DNA from: Methanopyrus sp. SNP6
GTDB lineage: Archaea > JAADCQ01 > Methanopyri > Methanopyrales > Methanopyraceae
DNA: 64,000 nt
Assembly (NCBI RefSeq): GCF_002201895.1
Contig: NZ_CP019436.1
Location: forward strand, 915,619 to 979,618
Direction: 5' to 3'
The notes beneath the pieces are model-generated. The model was not told where the DNA came from. It saw only the letters and a list, made by a program, of their open reading frames with translations, and ran no database searches. Below, piece by piece: positions 54,060-62,347 of this stretch. The translations under genes were made by a program, and so were the position numbers. Each line of letters starts with the position of its first letter. Position 1 is the first letter of the stretch.

Positions 54060-54910
54060 AGACAGTCGGTGTAGCAACGGTCGTGACGGTGTCGGGGTTG
54101 ACGGGATCGAAGCGCGTGGCAGCTCGTGTGGATACCGGTGCCGAGAACGACTCCATCGACCTAAAGTTGGCGTCGGAAATAGGCGCCGGCCCCGTCATTG
54201 GGGTGAAGAAGGTCCGCTCCGCCTCCGCTTCGCGGTTACGCTCTGAGCGTCGGCCCGTGGTTCACGTCACTTTGGAGCTGGCCGGGAGATGCATATCGTC
54301 GGAGGCCACGCTGGCGGACCGGCGAGATATGCGGTACCCGATGATTGTCGGGCGTAAAACGCTACGTCAGGCTGGGGTCACGGTCGACCCGTCCCGTGAG
54401 GAGAAACCGGAGGGAGACGAAGTCGATCCACGTCGTATAGTCGCTACCTTGAAGCTCCACAAGAGACTTCTGAAGACCGTCAGAAAGAAACGTGCGGTGA
54501 CCCCTGCCATCTTGGCACTTCAGCACGGAGGAGCGTGGTCGTACCGTGACGGTGACGTATCGTCGGTGGCCGTTCCTGTTCGGAAATTGTCGAACGGCGT
54601 AGTGCACGAAGATCTCTACTTGCTTCTCAACCCCGAGATCGAGCGCGCCGAGGGTACGTTAACTAGGCTCGAGAAGTGTGGTCGTGAGAAAGTTCGACGT
54701 GTCGCGAAGCGTCCACGGCGGCTTGAAGTACGACACGATGGTGGCGCTATCATCCGCGTCGATCCGAAGCATAAACGCATCCGCGTTCGGGAGTTAGACC
54801 CGGGAACGCTCCAACTTGAGGGCATTCCCGCCGCCAACCTTCACCACGAGCTCTCTCACCTTACGGGGAACGACCTGGGTCCCAGCGTGCTGGAGTTCGA
54901 GGTCGAGTGA
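54056..54910 (+). CDS. Fusion of retropepsin-like protease domain and peptide-deformylase-like domain
   Basis: Two domains in 284 residues. Residues 1-120 match the retropepsin-like (RimK-associated, ATP-dependent zinc protease) family: catalytic D26-T-G-A29, then RYPMIVGRKTLRQAG. Residues 145-284 resemble peptide deformylase: LLLNPEIERAEG, Cys208 in EKCG, AKRPRRLEVRH, and a zinc motif H264-E-L-S-H268 followed by LTGN. Cys plus HExxH is the deformylase metal triad. Archaea normally lack deformylase. It follows the PIN gene and overlaps hemC by 4 bases. Function inferred only. Confidence 0.72.
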   Translation: MKTVGVATVVTVSGLTGSKRVAARVDTGAENDSIDLKLASEIGAGPVIGVKKVRSASASRLRSERRPVVHVTLELAGRCISSEATLADRRDMRYPMIVGRKTLRQAGVTVDPSREEKPEGDEVDPRRIVATLKLHKRLLKTVRKKRAVTPAILALQHGGAWSYRDGDVSSVAVPVRKLSNGVVHEDLYLLLNPEIERAEGTLTRLEKCGREKVRRVAKRPRRLEVRHDGGAIIRVDPKHKRIRVRELDPGTLQLEGIPAANLHHELSHLTGNDLGPSVLEFEVE

Positions 54911-55824
54911 AGGGGGACGCCATCACAGTGTCGGAAACGATTCGGGTCGCCACCCGATCCAGCCGTCTGGCGATCATCCAGACCAGGGAGGTAATCGAGC
55001 TGTTGGAGCTGGAATCTCCGCATGACATCGAGGTTGAGATCGTGAAGACAAAGTCGCGTGGAGACGTCGTTCGGGATCGACCCCTTCACAAACTGGGTGA
55101 GAAGGGCGTGTTCGTGAAAGAGGTTGACAAGCTAGTACTCGAAGGTAAGGCCGACATCGCCGTTCACAGCGCCAAAGACGTCCCCTCCGTCGTAGATTAT
55201 CCCGTGGACGTGGCGGCTGTGCCTCCCCGGAGGGATCCCCGAGAATGCCTGGTATCGCGACACGGCGGACTCAAAGAACTTCCACGGGGAGCTACCGTGG
55301 GGACTAGCAGTCCCAGACGGCGTGCGCAGATTCTCCTAGAAAGACCAGATTTGAAGGTGGAACCGATGCGTGGGAACGTGGATACCAGGGTTTCCAAGGT
55401 GAGGCGTGGGGAATACGACGCCGCCGTTCTCGCCAAGGTCGGGCTGGACCGACTCGGAATAACATCCGCGGTTTCTGAGGTGTACGACCCGGAAGAGTTC
55501 GTGCCGCCGGCGGGCCAAGGAGCCTTGATGGTCACCTGCCGCAAGGACGACGATCGCGTCAAACGCCTTCTGGAAGTCGTGGACGACGAGAAGAGTCGGG
55601 TGGAAGTCGAGACGGAGAAAGCCGTCGTAAGGGAGCTCGGAGTGAGCTGCTCGGAGCCTGTAGGAGTCCACGTGCGAGCTCGCAATGGTGGCTACGTGAG
55701 GTTGGTGTTAGGGGTGTTCGAAGAAGAGGGCTCTTGCGGCCACGTGCTCAAGGTACGGGGCTCGCCTGAGGACGTCGTCCGTGAGGCAGTGTCTCATGCC
55801 AGGGAGGTGATATCGGATGGGTGA
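54907..55824 (+). CDS. hemC: Hydroxymethylbilane synthase (porphobilinogen deaminase)
   Basis: Makes hydroxymethylbilane from four porphobilinogens for corrinoid, F430 and siroheme synthesis. Seen: VATRSSRLAIIQTREV, VKTKSRGD, VHSAKDVPS and the dipyrromethane-binding Cys in LGVSCSEPVGVHV. The last is a slight variant of the usual LGGGC. GTG at 54907 overlaps the fusion gene as GTGA; GTG 54928 is possible. 305 residues. Confidence 0.95.
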   Translation: MKGDAITVSETIRVATRSSRLAIIQTREVIELLELESPHDIEVEIVKTKSRGDVVRDRPLHKLGEKGVFVKEVDKLVLEGKADIAVHSAKDVPSVVDYPVDVAAVPPRRDPRECLVSRHGGLKELPRGATVGTSSPRRRAQILLERPDLKVEPMRGNVDTRVSKVRRGEYDAAVLAKVGLDRLGITSAVSEVYDPEEFVPPAGQGALMVTCRKDDDRVKRLLEVVDDEKSRVEVETEKAVVRELGVSCSEPVGVHVRARNGGYVRLVLGVFEEEGSCGHVLKVRGSPEDVVREAVSHAREVISDG

Positions 55825-56608
55825 GCTGTACCTGGTCGGAGGTGGCCTCTCCGACGTTCGGGATCTCACGTTGCGAGCCCTTGAAGTGTTAGCTAACGTG
55901 GAATTGGTGCTGGTCGATACCTATACCAGCGTGTACGACGTAAGCGAAGGTGACCTGAAACGGTTGCTCAAAGAGTTCGGAGGTGATCCTGAAATACGTA
56001 TGTGTTCGCGGCGGGACCTGGAGGAGCGCTTCTTCGATCTGTGTGATGGGTACGATCGCGTCGCCCTGCTCTCCCCGGGCGACCCGATGGCGGCTACCAC
56101 TCACGTGGCGCTGGTGGTCGAAGCCGCCGACCATGGATGGGACGTTGAGATAATCAACGGTGTGTCGGTGTTCACCGCGGCGCCGTCCAAGTCGGGGCTG
56201 GAGATGTACCGGTTCGGACGTACCGCCACGATTCCGTTGAAAGTACGCTCCGTGTACCCCTACGATGTGCTCGAATCGAACCGGCGGGCCGGTTTACACA
56301 CCCTATTCTTGCTGGAAGTTGCTGAAGATGGTGAGTTCGTCTCTGTCGCCGACGCCGCTCGTTACCTTTTGGAAATTGAAAGGGAAGAAGGTCGCGGAGT
56401 ACTCGATCCCTCGGATCTCGCGATCGCCGTAGTAAGGCTCGGGTTCGAGGACGAGTTGGTGGCTCGGGGAACCCTCGAAGAACTCTCCGACTGGGAGCCC
56501 AATGAACCTCCGCAAGCTCTAATACTGCCCGCCTCCCGACTCCGTGAAACGGAACACGAATACATCAGTCGTGTCCTACCACACATTCGAGATGTGCGTG
56601 GGGTCTAG
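55817..56608 (+). CDS. dphB: Diphthine synthase
   Basis: Methylates the modified histidine of elongation factor 2 with S-adenosylmethionine. The 263-residue protein begins LYLVGGGLSDVRDLTLRALE and shows DTYTS, SPGDPMAATTH and INGVSVFTAAPSKSGLEMYRF split by the cofactor loop; all are Dph5/DphB signatures. ATG at 55817 overlaps hemC by 8 bases. Together with eIF5A modification genes nearby this makes two translation-factor modification pathways in the region. Confidence 0.95.
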   Translation: MGELYLVGGGLSDVRDLTLRALEVLANVELVLVDTYTSVYDVSEGDLKRLLKEFGGDPEIRMCSRRDLEERFFDLCDGYDRVALLSPGDPMAATTHVALVVEAADHGWDVEIINGVSVFTAAPSKSGLEMYRFGRTATIPLKVRSVYPYDVLESNRRAGLHTLFLLEVAEDGEFVSVADAARYLLEIEREEGRGVLDPSDLAIAVVRLGFEDELVARGTLEELSDWEPNEPPQALILPASRLRETEHEYISRVLPHIRDVRGV

Positions 56609-56611
56609 CCT

Positions 56612-56968
56612 TTGGGTGAGGAGACTGTCGGTGACTATCACGTCGTACTCGAGGCCGCATGGATCGTGTACAACGTCGACGACGAGGACGACGCCGTCAA
56701 CATTGCCATCGCCGAAGCGGGCAAACGTTTGAACCGGCATGGTCTCGATTACGTGGACATCGACGTCGGGTTTTACGAGTGCCCTGAATGTGGTAATGAG
56801 ATCGAAGGTGTGTGGATAGTGGCGGGTACAGCCCTCGTCCGACTGATTCTATCGATGCGAGTGTTCAACGCGGAAAGTGAAGAACACGCCGTTCGCATCG
56901 CTAAGTACGAGATCGGTCAAGCGTTGGAAGATGTACCCTTAGGTGTCGTCGAAGTTACTCCGCTATGA
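56612..56968 (+). CDS. UPF0212/DUF555 conserved archaeal protein
   Basis: A 118-residue protein with the family's [17 protein letters not shown] motif, which suggests a zinc or metal site, and repeated [17 protein letters not shown]-type helix-strand units. TTG at 56612, three bases after diphthine synthase, so it may share that transcript. The function of the family is not known to me. Confidence 0.85.
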   Translation: MGEETVGDYHVVLEAAWIVYNVDDEDDAVNIAIAEAGKRLNRHGLDYVDIDVGFYECPECGNEIEGVWIVAGTALVRLILSMRVFNAESEEHAVRIAKYEIGQALEDVPLGVVEVTPL

Positions 56969-56972
56969 CCAT

Positions 56973-58082
56973 TCACTTGCTCCTTATAAGATGAGCCCAT
57001 ATCAGTGCCGAGAGCAACGTGAACGTGGCCAGGGCGAAGGAGTTCATCGCCCTAGAGAATAGGAATACCCCTATCAACGACTGAACTGAGAACGCGATCA
57101 GACAACCGAAGAGTATGGACTCTCTCGCCAGGAATCTCGCCGTCATCTTACGCCTTCTCAGTCTTATGTACTCCGATAGACACCTTGATCCTATGTACAG
57201 TGTGGTTGCAACCCATATGGACAGTAATATCGACCCGATGTACCCGAAGTCGAAAGCCCAGGTGAACAGCCCGGGCAGCATGTAATCGAGAAGGTCCTTC
57301 TTAACTACAAGTGCCCCGTGTAGTGTTGGTACGTCGAGTCTGAACATCATGAGGTACCCGACAGGCAGTGTGACGAACCCGTCACCGAAGCCTCGCCACT
57401 CGTACCCGGCGGGAAGCGCCTTCGTGGAGTGACCGATTATGTGCGTGTTCTTCGCTACGAACTCTAGTCCCGGTACGGTGTATTCAGCGAATCGCTTGAT
57501 ACGGAGCGTCGGGCTGAGTACGGGCTTGTTCAGGATGTGAGCGAGCAATTCCAGGAGACCGAAGAGACCTATGACCATCAGTGTTACCATCACGATCGAC
57601 CTTTTGCTCATTTTAGCCGCTCGAGCAGCAAAAGCTCTGAATCTCGACTCCACTTTCAAGTACTTCGCTATGAAATGTTCCGTGAGCGCCCAGCACAGGA
57701 ACCAGGAGAGTAGGAAGTCACGGTGCATAATTCCTCCGACTATCCCTACGTACACCCATAAGAGATTGAAGTACGGCCGAGTACGTCGGGCCGTAGTGAT
57801 ACCACGGGTTTCGAGCAGTTGCAGAAGGTACCTCGAGGTCGCCCAGGCGGCGAGCGCCAGTGGGCCGAACGGGTGTGTGAACTCGTGGCGTGGTATTGGG
57901 AGGAACAGCGAGAAAGCGTCAACGGTGAATAGAAGGGCCAGTACTCCTAATGTGAAGAGGGACAGTGAGAGGACCCTTTGCACCGTTACTGAGGAATAAC
58001 TTAGGGCGAACGGTATCGTCAAGTGGGTGATCACGAAGAAATCCAGAAGGGCTTCACCCGTGTTATAGGGAACCACGTACAA
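56973..58082 (-). CDS. Polytopic membrane protein in pseudomurein cluster, 369 aa
   Basis: About nine or ten hydrophobic segments with a large polar loop at residues 180-265 containing GHSTKALPAGYEWRGFGDGF. Such a layout is seen in oligosaccharide or O-antigen polymerases and flippases, but no specific motif allows a call. It is the last gene of the minus-strand cluster with Mur ligases and a MraY-like enzyme, two bases downstream of the zinc-ribbon protein gene, so a cell-wall role is likely. GTG or ATG start near 58082. Confidence 0.6.
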   Translation of the reverse strand: MYVVPYNTGEALLDFFVITHLTIPFALSYSSVTVQRVLSLSLFTLGVLALLFTVDAFSLFLPIPRHEFTHPFGPLALAAWATSRYLLQLLETRGITTARRTRPYFNLLWVYVGIVGGIMHRDFLLSWFLCWALTEHFIAKYLKVESRFRAFAARAAKMSKRSIVMVTLMVIGLFGLLELLAHILNKPVLSPTLRIKRFAEYTVPGLEFVAKNTHIIGHSTKALPAGYEWRGFGDGFVTLPVGYLMMFRLDVPTLHGALVVKKDLLDYMLPGLFTWAFDFGYIGSILLSIWVATTLYIGSRCLSEYIRLRRRKMTARFLARESILFGCLIAFSVQSLIGVFLFSRAMNSFALATFTLLSALIWAHLIRSK

Positions 58083-58083
58083 A

Positions 58084-59334
58084 TTACCACGCCCGCAGCC
58101 TCCGATTTACGAGTTCTCTGATCCCTCCGAGCACGATCAGCGCCACTCCTACGGCGGAGCTGATCAGGCCTAGGGAGTGTAGTGTCTCGGGGGAGATCGG
58201 AGTCTTCAACGGCGGCTTTTTGTACCCCTTAGGTAGCGGACGCATGTAGATAGTGATCAGGTTGGCCTCGGGTTCCACTTTGACGTCACCAGGTAGTATG
58301 TAGTCGTACCCTAACAGCGTGTTGTTGTCTATGTCGGAGTCGATCGCGCGGGCGATGTCCTCCGGTTGCTTCTTCCCGGCTTGGACTAGCGTCTGGACGG
58401 TCTCGACTATCGACACTTTATCGTACACGCTCTTGATTCCATAAACCCGGACGATCGGCCGATCCTTCCTCACCGTGATCATGTCTCGGGCGACCTGCCA
58501 GGCGTACTCCGTTCGGAGGGGGGACCCGCAGACGGGACACCGCGAGTACTTGGAGGCCACCGGGTAGGCGACGCTCCATCCACATTTGGGGCAGACTTTA
58601 CGGTAGACAGTGTCCATCGGGATACCGCGCGCGTTGAGCTTGGGCGGGACGAAGGTATCGCCCGTCGACAGACCGGCGGTGATGTTGACTACACCACCTC
58701 CGTACTTCTCTCCGGACTTCTTGGCCACGTAACCCATGATCCTTGTCACTATCTCCGTCGCGGGTAGACCGTCCCTGATCATCCTACCGGCCATGATGGC
58801 AGCCTCTATTCGGACCTTCGTAGCGGTGCCGTACATAGGGTTACCAGGCGTGTTACGCAGGTGGATTACGGCGCACTTGACGTTTTTGGGTATCCGGACG
58901 ATGTTAAGGCCTTCGCTGCTGTGGTACTGCTTGATGATGATCCTGTTCCCTTTCACTATCACCACTGCGATATCGTAGCTTCCGCCTACCGCAACGCCCT
59001 TCCCGGGGCCTCCGACCAGAAGTCGGTCCGTGGGTGACCGGCTGATACCGGCCCTCACTGCACTTTCTATGCCCTCACCCAGCTCCAACGCCCGTATACA
59101 CGCCAGGATGGCCTCCAGACGTGCCGTACCCTTGCTCAGACCTCCCGCTAGGACGGCCACGTGTAACTTCTTAGACACCAGGAACGTTGACTGGAACATG
59201 TTAGGTGCGAAGGACATCGAGGCTGCGGCTGCACCATTAGGATCCTTGCCGCTGGGGTCCGTGATCACGATCATGTTGAAGGTAGCGGACGCTCCGGAGA
59301 CCAGTGCCAGGAGCGCGATCAGCGGGATCAGCAC
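58084..59334 (-). CDS. Exported/membrane protein with zinc ribbon, 416 aa
   Basis: An N-terminal signal or anchor (LIPLIALLALVSGASA) is followed by a glycine-rich alpha/beta domain (to about 225). A four-cysteine zinc ribbon (CPKCGWSVAYP ... CPVCGSPL) lies near residues 250-275, then a charged region, and one hydrophobic helix near the C-terminus. It lies between two membrane proteins of the cell-wall cluster. I do not recognise the family; it may be an extracytoplasmic enzyme anchored at both ends. Confidence 0.65.
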   Translation of the reverse strand: MLIPLIALLALVSGASATFNMIVITDPSGKDPNGAAAASMSFAPNMFQSTFLVSKKLHVAVLAGGLSKGTARLEAILACIRALELGEGIESAVRAGISRSPTDRLLVGGPGKGVAVGGSYDIAVVIVKGNRIIIKQYHSSEGLNIVRIPKNVKCAVIHLRNTPGNPMYGTATKVRIEAAIMAGRMIRDGLPATEIVTRIMGYVAKKSGEKYGGGVVNITAGLSTGDTFVPPKLNARGIPMDTVYRKVCPKCGWSVAYPVASKYSRCPVCGSPLRTEYAWQVARDMITVRKDRPIVRVYGIKSVYDKVSIVETVQTLVQAGKKQPEDIARAIDSDIDNNTLLGYDYILPGDVKVEPEANLITIYMRPLPKGYKKPPLKTPISPETLHSLGLISSAVGVALIVLGGIRELVNRRLRAW

Positions 59335-59353
59335 ACGGATCGCGGGATCCCCC

Positions 59354-59809
59354 CTACCTCGGCAATCCGTAGTCTTCGATCACCCGAACCACGACGACTC
59401 CTGATCGTTTGATCGTGATCTGGACGGATCGGATGGGTTTGATCTTCGTTCCCGGGATCACGCTCCTCATCGCGTATATCCTCGCCCTCCTAATCGCCTC
59501 ATGCAGCGGGATTTTCTTGCCTTCCGGGGTGATGAGGGTCCCGCCCTTGATAACCGAACCGGGGCGCAGGCCCGACGCCATCACGTTGCTACGTATGACC
59601 TCTTCCGGCAGGAAATCGCAGCCGACTACGTCGATACCTATGATCCTGAGTCCTTCCTGCTTGGGTACCGGACGTGCCGCCCACGCGGTGTACTCTGCGA
59701 TCCTCCCGATGCTGAGGAGTAGAGCGCCCATCAGCATGATCACCAGGTTACGTCGGGAAACTGGCCACGGTTTGATCCACTTCCTCTTCTTTTCTTCCTC
59801 TTCCACCAC
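59354..59809 (-). CDS. Single-pass membrane protein, FtsQ/POTRA-like, 151 aa
   Basis: A basic/acidic N-terminal segment of about 20 residues, one membrane helix (VIMLMGALLLSIGRIAEYTA) and an external domain with an IIGIDVVGCDFLPEEVI start and a VVVVRVIEDY end. This strand-helix-helix-strand pattern resembles a POTRA domain as in FtsQ, though similarity is only by eye. GTG at 59809 shares one base with the Mur ligase stop. Likely part of envelope assembly. Confidence 0.6.
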   Translation of the reverse strand: MVEEEEKKRKWIKPWPVSRRNLVIMLMGALLLSIGRIAEYTAWAARPVPKQEGLRIIGIDVVGCDFLPEEVIRSNVMASGLRPGSVIKGGTLITPEGKKIPLHEAIRRARIYAMRSVIPGTKIKPIRSVQITIKRSGVVVVRVIEDYGLPR

Positions 59810-61239
59810 TAGATCACCCCCATATCGCGCAGGACCTCTCGGGCAGGTTCCATTCCTTGGGCTCCTCCCAGCAGAATCACGGTGTCATCGTCCGCTAGGT
59901 CCAGTGCACGCTCCAAAGCGTCTTCTAACCGATCGTAGTGCTCATAGTCGATGCCGGAACGCTCCAGTTCCTCCAGGAACGCCTTCCGCTCCTTAGGACG
60001 CACTACGTTAGCATTGTTCACGAGACCCTCTGACGAGGTCGCGATCACGTGGACGCGGATTCCCTCGTCCTGCAGATCCTTAGCACCTTCGGCCAGCGCC
60101 CGGGCGATTTGACGGTTAATGTCGACGCCACGCGACCCGCGGATCGCGAATACGATAATCACCCTAGAGCGATTCAGCCGCCGCATGGCACGAACCGTGG
60201 CGAGTACTCCGTCGGGGTTATGGCAGAAATCGTCGTAAATCAGCGGGTCGTCGCACAGGCGTTCGAACCTCCGCTTCAGGGGCTGGTACGTCCTCAGACC
60301 TTCGGCAATATCTTCACGATCTATTCCTAGAGCTCCCGCGGCGGCTACGGCGGCCAACGCGTTGTATAGGAAGTGGTCCACCGGTAGGGGGAACTCCCGT
60401 ACGAGTATCAGGGGCTTCTCGTCCAGTACTATCCACTCTTCCCCTTCGTGTTCCTCAATGTGTGAATACCCTTCGTTCCATCCATACCATACCGTCTCCA
60501 CACCTTTCTTGATCATCTGCCGTACGTACCGATCATCACGGTTGAGCACAGCGATACCTCCCTCTCGTAGGGCCCGCACAACACCGTACACGGCGTCCGC
60601 CATCTCGTCCATAGAGGAAACCAGGTTCGTGTGGTCTATCCCGACGTTCGTTACGACCGCCAGCTCGCATTCGAGGGCCTTCGCCATCCGGTAGGCATGG
60701 TCCTCCATTATTCGACCCGTAGGTAGGCCTTGTACTTCGGATACCTCCACACACAGGTAATCTTCAGGCTGTTCCTCGCGCAACTCCATCGCGACCACTG
60801 GGTCTATGAGAGTGTTCTTCTCGGAACGGAAGTCCGTGTTGCAGTAAACATCGAAGCCGGCAGTATCGAGAATGTGGTGAAGCAAGTGATTCGTGGTCGA
60901 CTTACCATTAGTACCCGTCACGCAGATCGCGGTCGCGTCGGGAGCGCACTTCTCCCGGGCTACGCGTAGAGCGTACTCGTTCGCCCGATCCACCTCCGTC
61001 AGGATCAAGGGAATTCCAAGCTCGTCGCATCTCTCGATCAGCTTGCCGCGCGGACGTTCAGTCACCAGACACGCTACGCCTCTCTCCGACGCGATCTCGG
61101 CACCTTTGTCGTCCAACCACCATCGGATCACTACGTCTCCTTCTCTCGCTCTCCCTAACGTTGAGAACCATCCGGTGATTACGTTGTCCGGGTCGCCTGA
61201 GCGTATCTTCCCTTCCACATTCTCAGCCAGCTCCCTCAC
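59809..61239 (-). CDS. Mur ligase family protein (pseudomurein peptide ligase)
   Basis: ATP-dependent amide ligase of the MurC/MurE type that would add amino acids to the pseudomurein peptide. It has 476 residues: an N-terminal domain, central P-loop CVTGTNGKSTTNHLL near 107-121, EVSEVQGLP, NVGIDHTNL, and a C-terminal domain with YDDFCHNPDGVLATVRA (the usual DxYAHxP block as DDFCHNPD). GTG at 61239. It follows the MraY-like gene by 21 bases. Substrate amino acid cannot be read. Confidence 0.88.
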   Translation of the reverse strand: MRELAENVEGKIRSGDPDNVITGWFSTLGRAREGDVVIRWWLDDKGAEIASERGVACLVTERPRGKLIERCDELGIPLILTEVDRANEYALRVAREKCAPDATAICVTGTNGKSTTNHLLHHILDTAGFDVYCNTDFRSEKNTLIDPVVAMELREEQPEDYLCVEVSEVQGLPTGRIMEDHAYRMAKALECELAVVTNVGIDHTNLVSSMDEMADAVYGVVRALREGGIAVLNRDDRYVRQMIKKGVETVWYGWNEGYSHIEEHEGEEWIVLDEKPLILVREFPLPVDHFLYNALAAVAAAGALGIDREDIAEGLRTYQPLKRRFERLCDDPLIYDDFCHNPDGVLATVRAMRRLNRSRVIIVFAIRGSRGVDINRQIARALAEGAKDLQDEGIRVHVIATSSEGLVNNANVVRPKERKAFLEELERSGIDYEHYDRLEDALERALDLADDDTVILLGGAQGMEPAREVLRDMGVI

Positions 61240-61260
61240 CGTGAGCTCCAGCAGCGCCCC

Positions 61261-62331
61261 TCACCCCACAGAAATCCGGAGTGCCACTGCGGCGAACGCA
61301 GCTCCGACAGTCCAATGAAGCGCCACAACCACGGGTTCGGGTAGGTCGTACTTGTACTGGATATGGTGGTGGAGAGGTTCCACAGTCAACCGGATCACTC
61401 CGGCTCGGTGGAGCAGGCTGATGAGCGTGGATAAAATAGGGACTCCTAGGGCGATCATAGCGGGTATCTCGATCTTGTAGTACAGCGCCCCTGCCGCGTA
61501 AGCTGCCCCTAAGAAGCAACTCCCTGTGTCTCCCATGAATATCTTAGCAGGATATCTGTTATGGAACAGGAAACCCAAGGACGCTCCGGCAAGTGATGCG
61601 AAGAAGGCAGCACCAGGAAGCTGACCCTGTCCCAGGCATACTCCAGAGCAGGCCAGCGAGGCCAGGAGCAGTAACCCGGCGGCCAGACCGTCCATTCCGT
61701 CGATGAGGTTCACGGCGTTTGTGGCGCCGACGATCCCGAACACCGCGACCGGGTAGAAAAGGTACGAGAGATCCCAAACGCCGACCTTGGGTATCCAGAG
61801 CCATGTGGCTGGTACGATAGGGAGAACAAAGAGGGCGGCACCTATCTGTAGTGCGAGTTTCTCACGTTCTCTCAATTCTTTCTTGATAGGCACCTCACCG
61901 ACGATCTCGATGGCATTCGGGTCCTCTTCGAGTATCCTCTTGAGATCACGCTTCGCTTTCTCCGTGGCTACACGCGCTTCCTCACCCGGTTGCAGTATTA
62001 GTCTTCCCAGCTCGATCGGCCGATTCGAGACGTTCCGCACGACCTTTTGGAACTCCTCCACCCGCAATCCGAGCAGGTCGTCCACTATTCCCAGCACCAT
62101 CATGGGGAGCGCTGAAGCTATAGGAGGGAGCGCCTGGATGGAAGCTAGGAGGGGACCGGACGCCGTCCCCAGTAAGATACCTAAACCTCCCATGATGGGC
62201 GTGCCGGACTTATGCGCGTGTTCCGTTACGATCGGGCGGTCTACTACGCTAGCTTCTCGCATGTACCTTCGGAGTAATCCAACCGTTACTGCCGAGGTTA
62301 CTACGGAAAGTGTGAATGTCTCGATGATCAT
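61261..62331 (-). CDS. MraY-like phospho-sugar transferase (pseudomurein lipid carrier)
   Basis: A polytopic GT4 transferase moving a sugar-phosphate(-peptide) from UDP to a lipid phosphate. Motifs are the first-loop HKSGTPIMGGLG, the D84-D85 pair in GIVDDLLGLR, NAVNLIDGMDGLAAG, FMGDTGSCFLGA and EPLHHHIQ, the MraY-type histidine loop. It has about ten membrane helices and 356 residues. An extra hydrophilic stretch of some 60 residues lies at 96-158. ATG at 62331. Confidence 0.88.
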   Translation of the reverse strand: MIIETFTLSVVTSAVTVGLLRRYMREASVVDRPIVTEHAHKSGTPIMGGLGILLGTASGPLLASIQALPPIASALPMMVLGIVDDLLGLRVEEFQKVVRNVSNRPIELGRLILQPGEEARVATEKAKRDLKRILEEDPNAIEIVGEVPIKKELREREKLALQIGAALFVLPIVPATWLWIPKVGVWDLSYLFYPVAVFGIVGATNAVNLIDGMDGLAAGLLLLASLACSGVCLGQGQLPGAAFFASLAGASLGFLFHNRYPAKIFMGDTGSCFLGAAYAAGALYYKIEIPAMIALGVPILSTLISLLHRAGVIRLTVEPLHHHIQYKYDLPEPVVVALHWTVGAAFAAVALRISVG

Positions 62332-62347
62332 CGTCCGATCCCCACGG

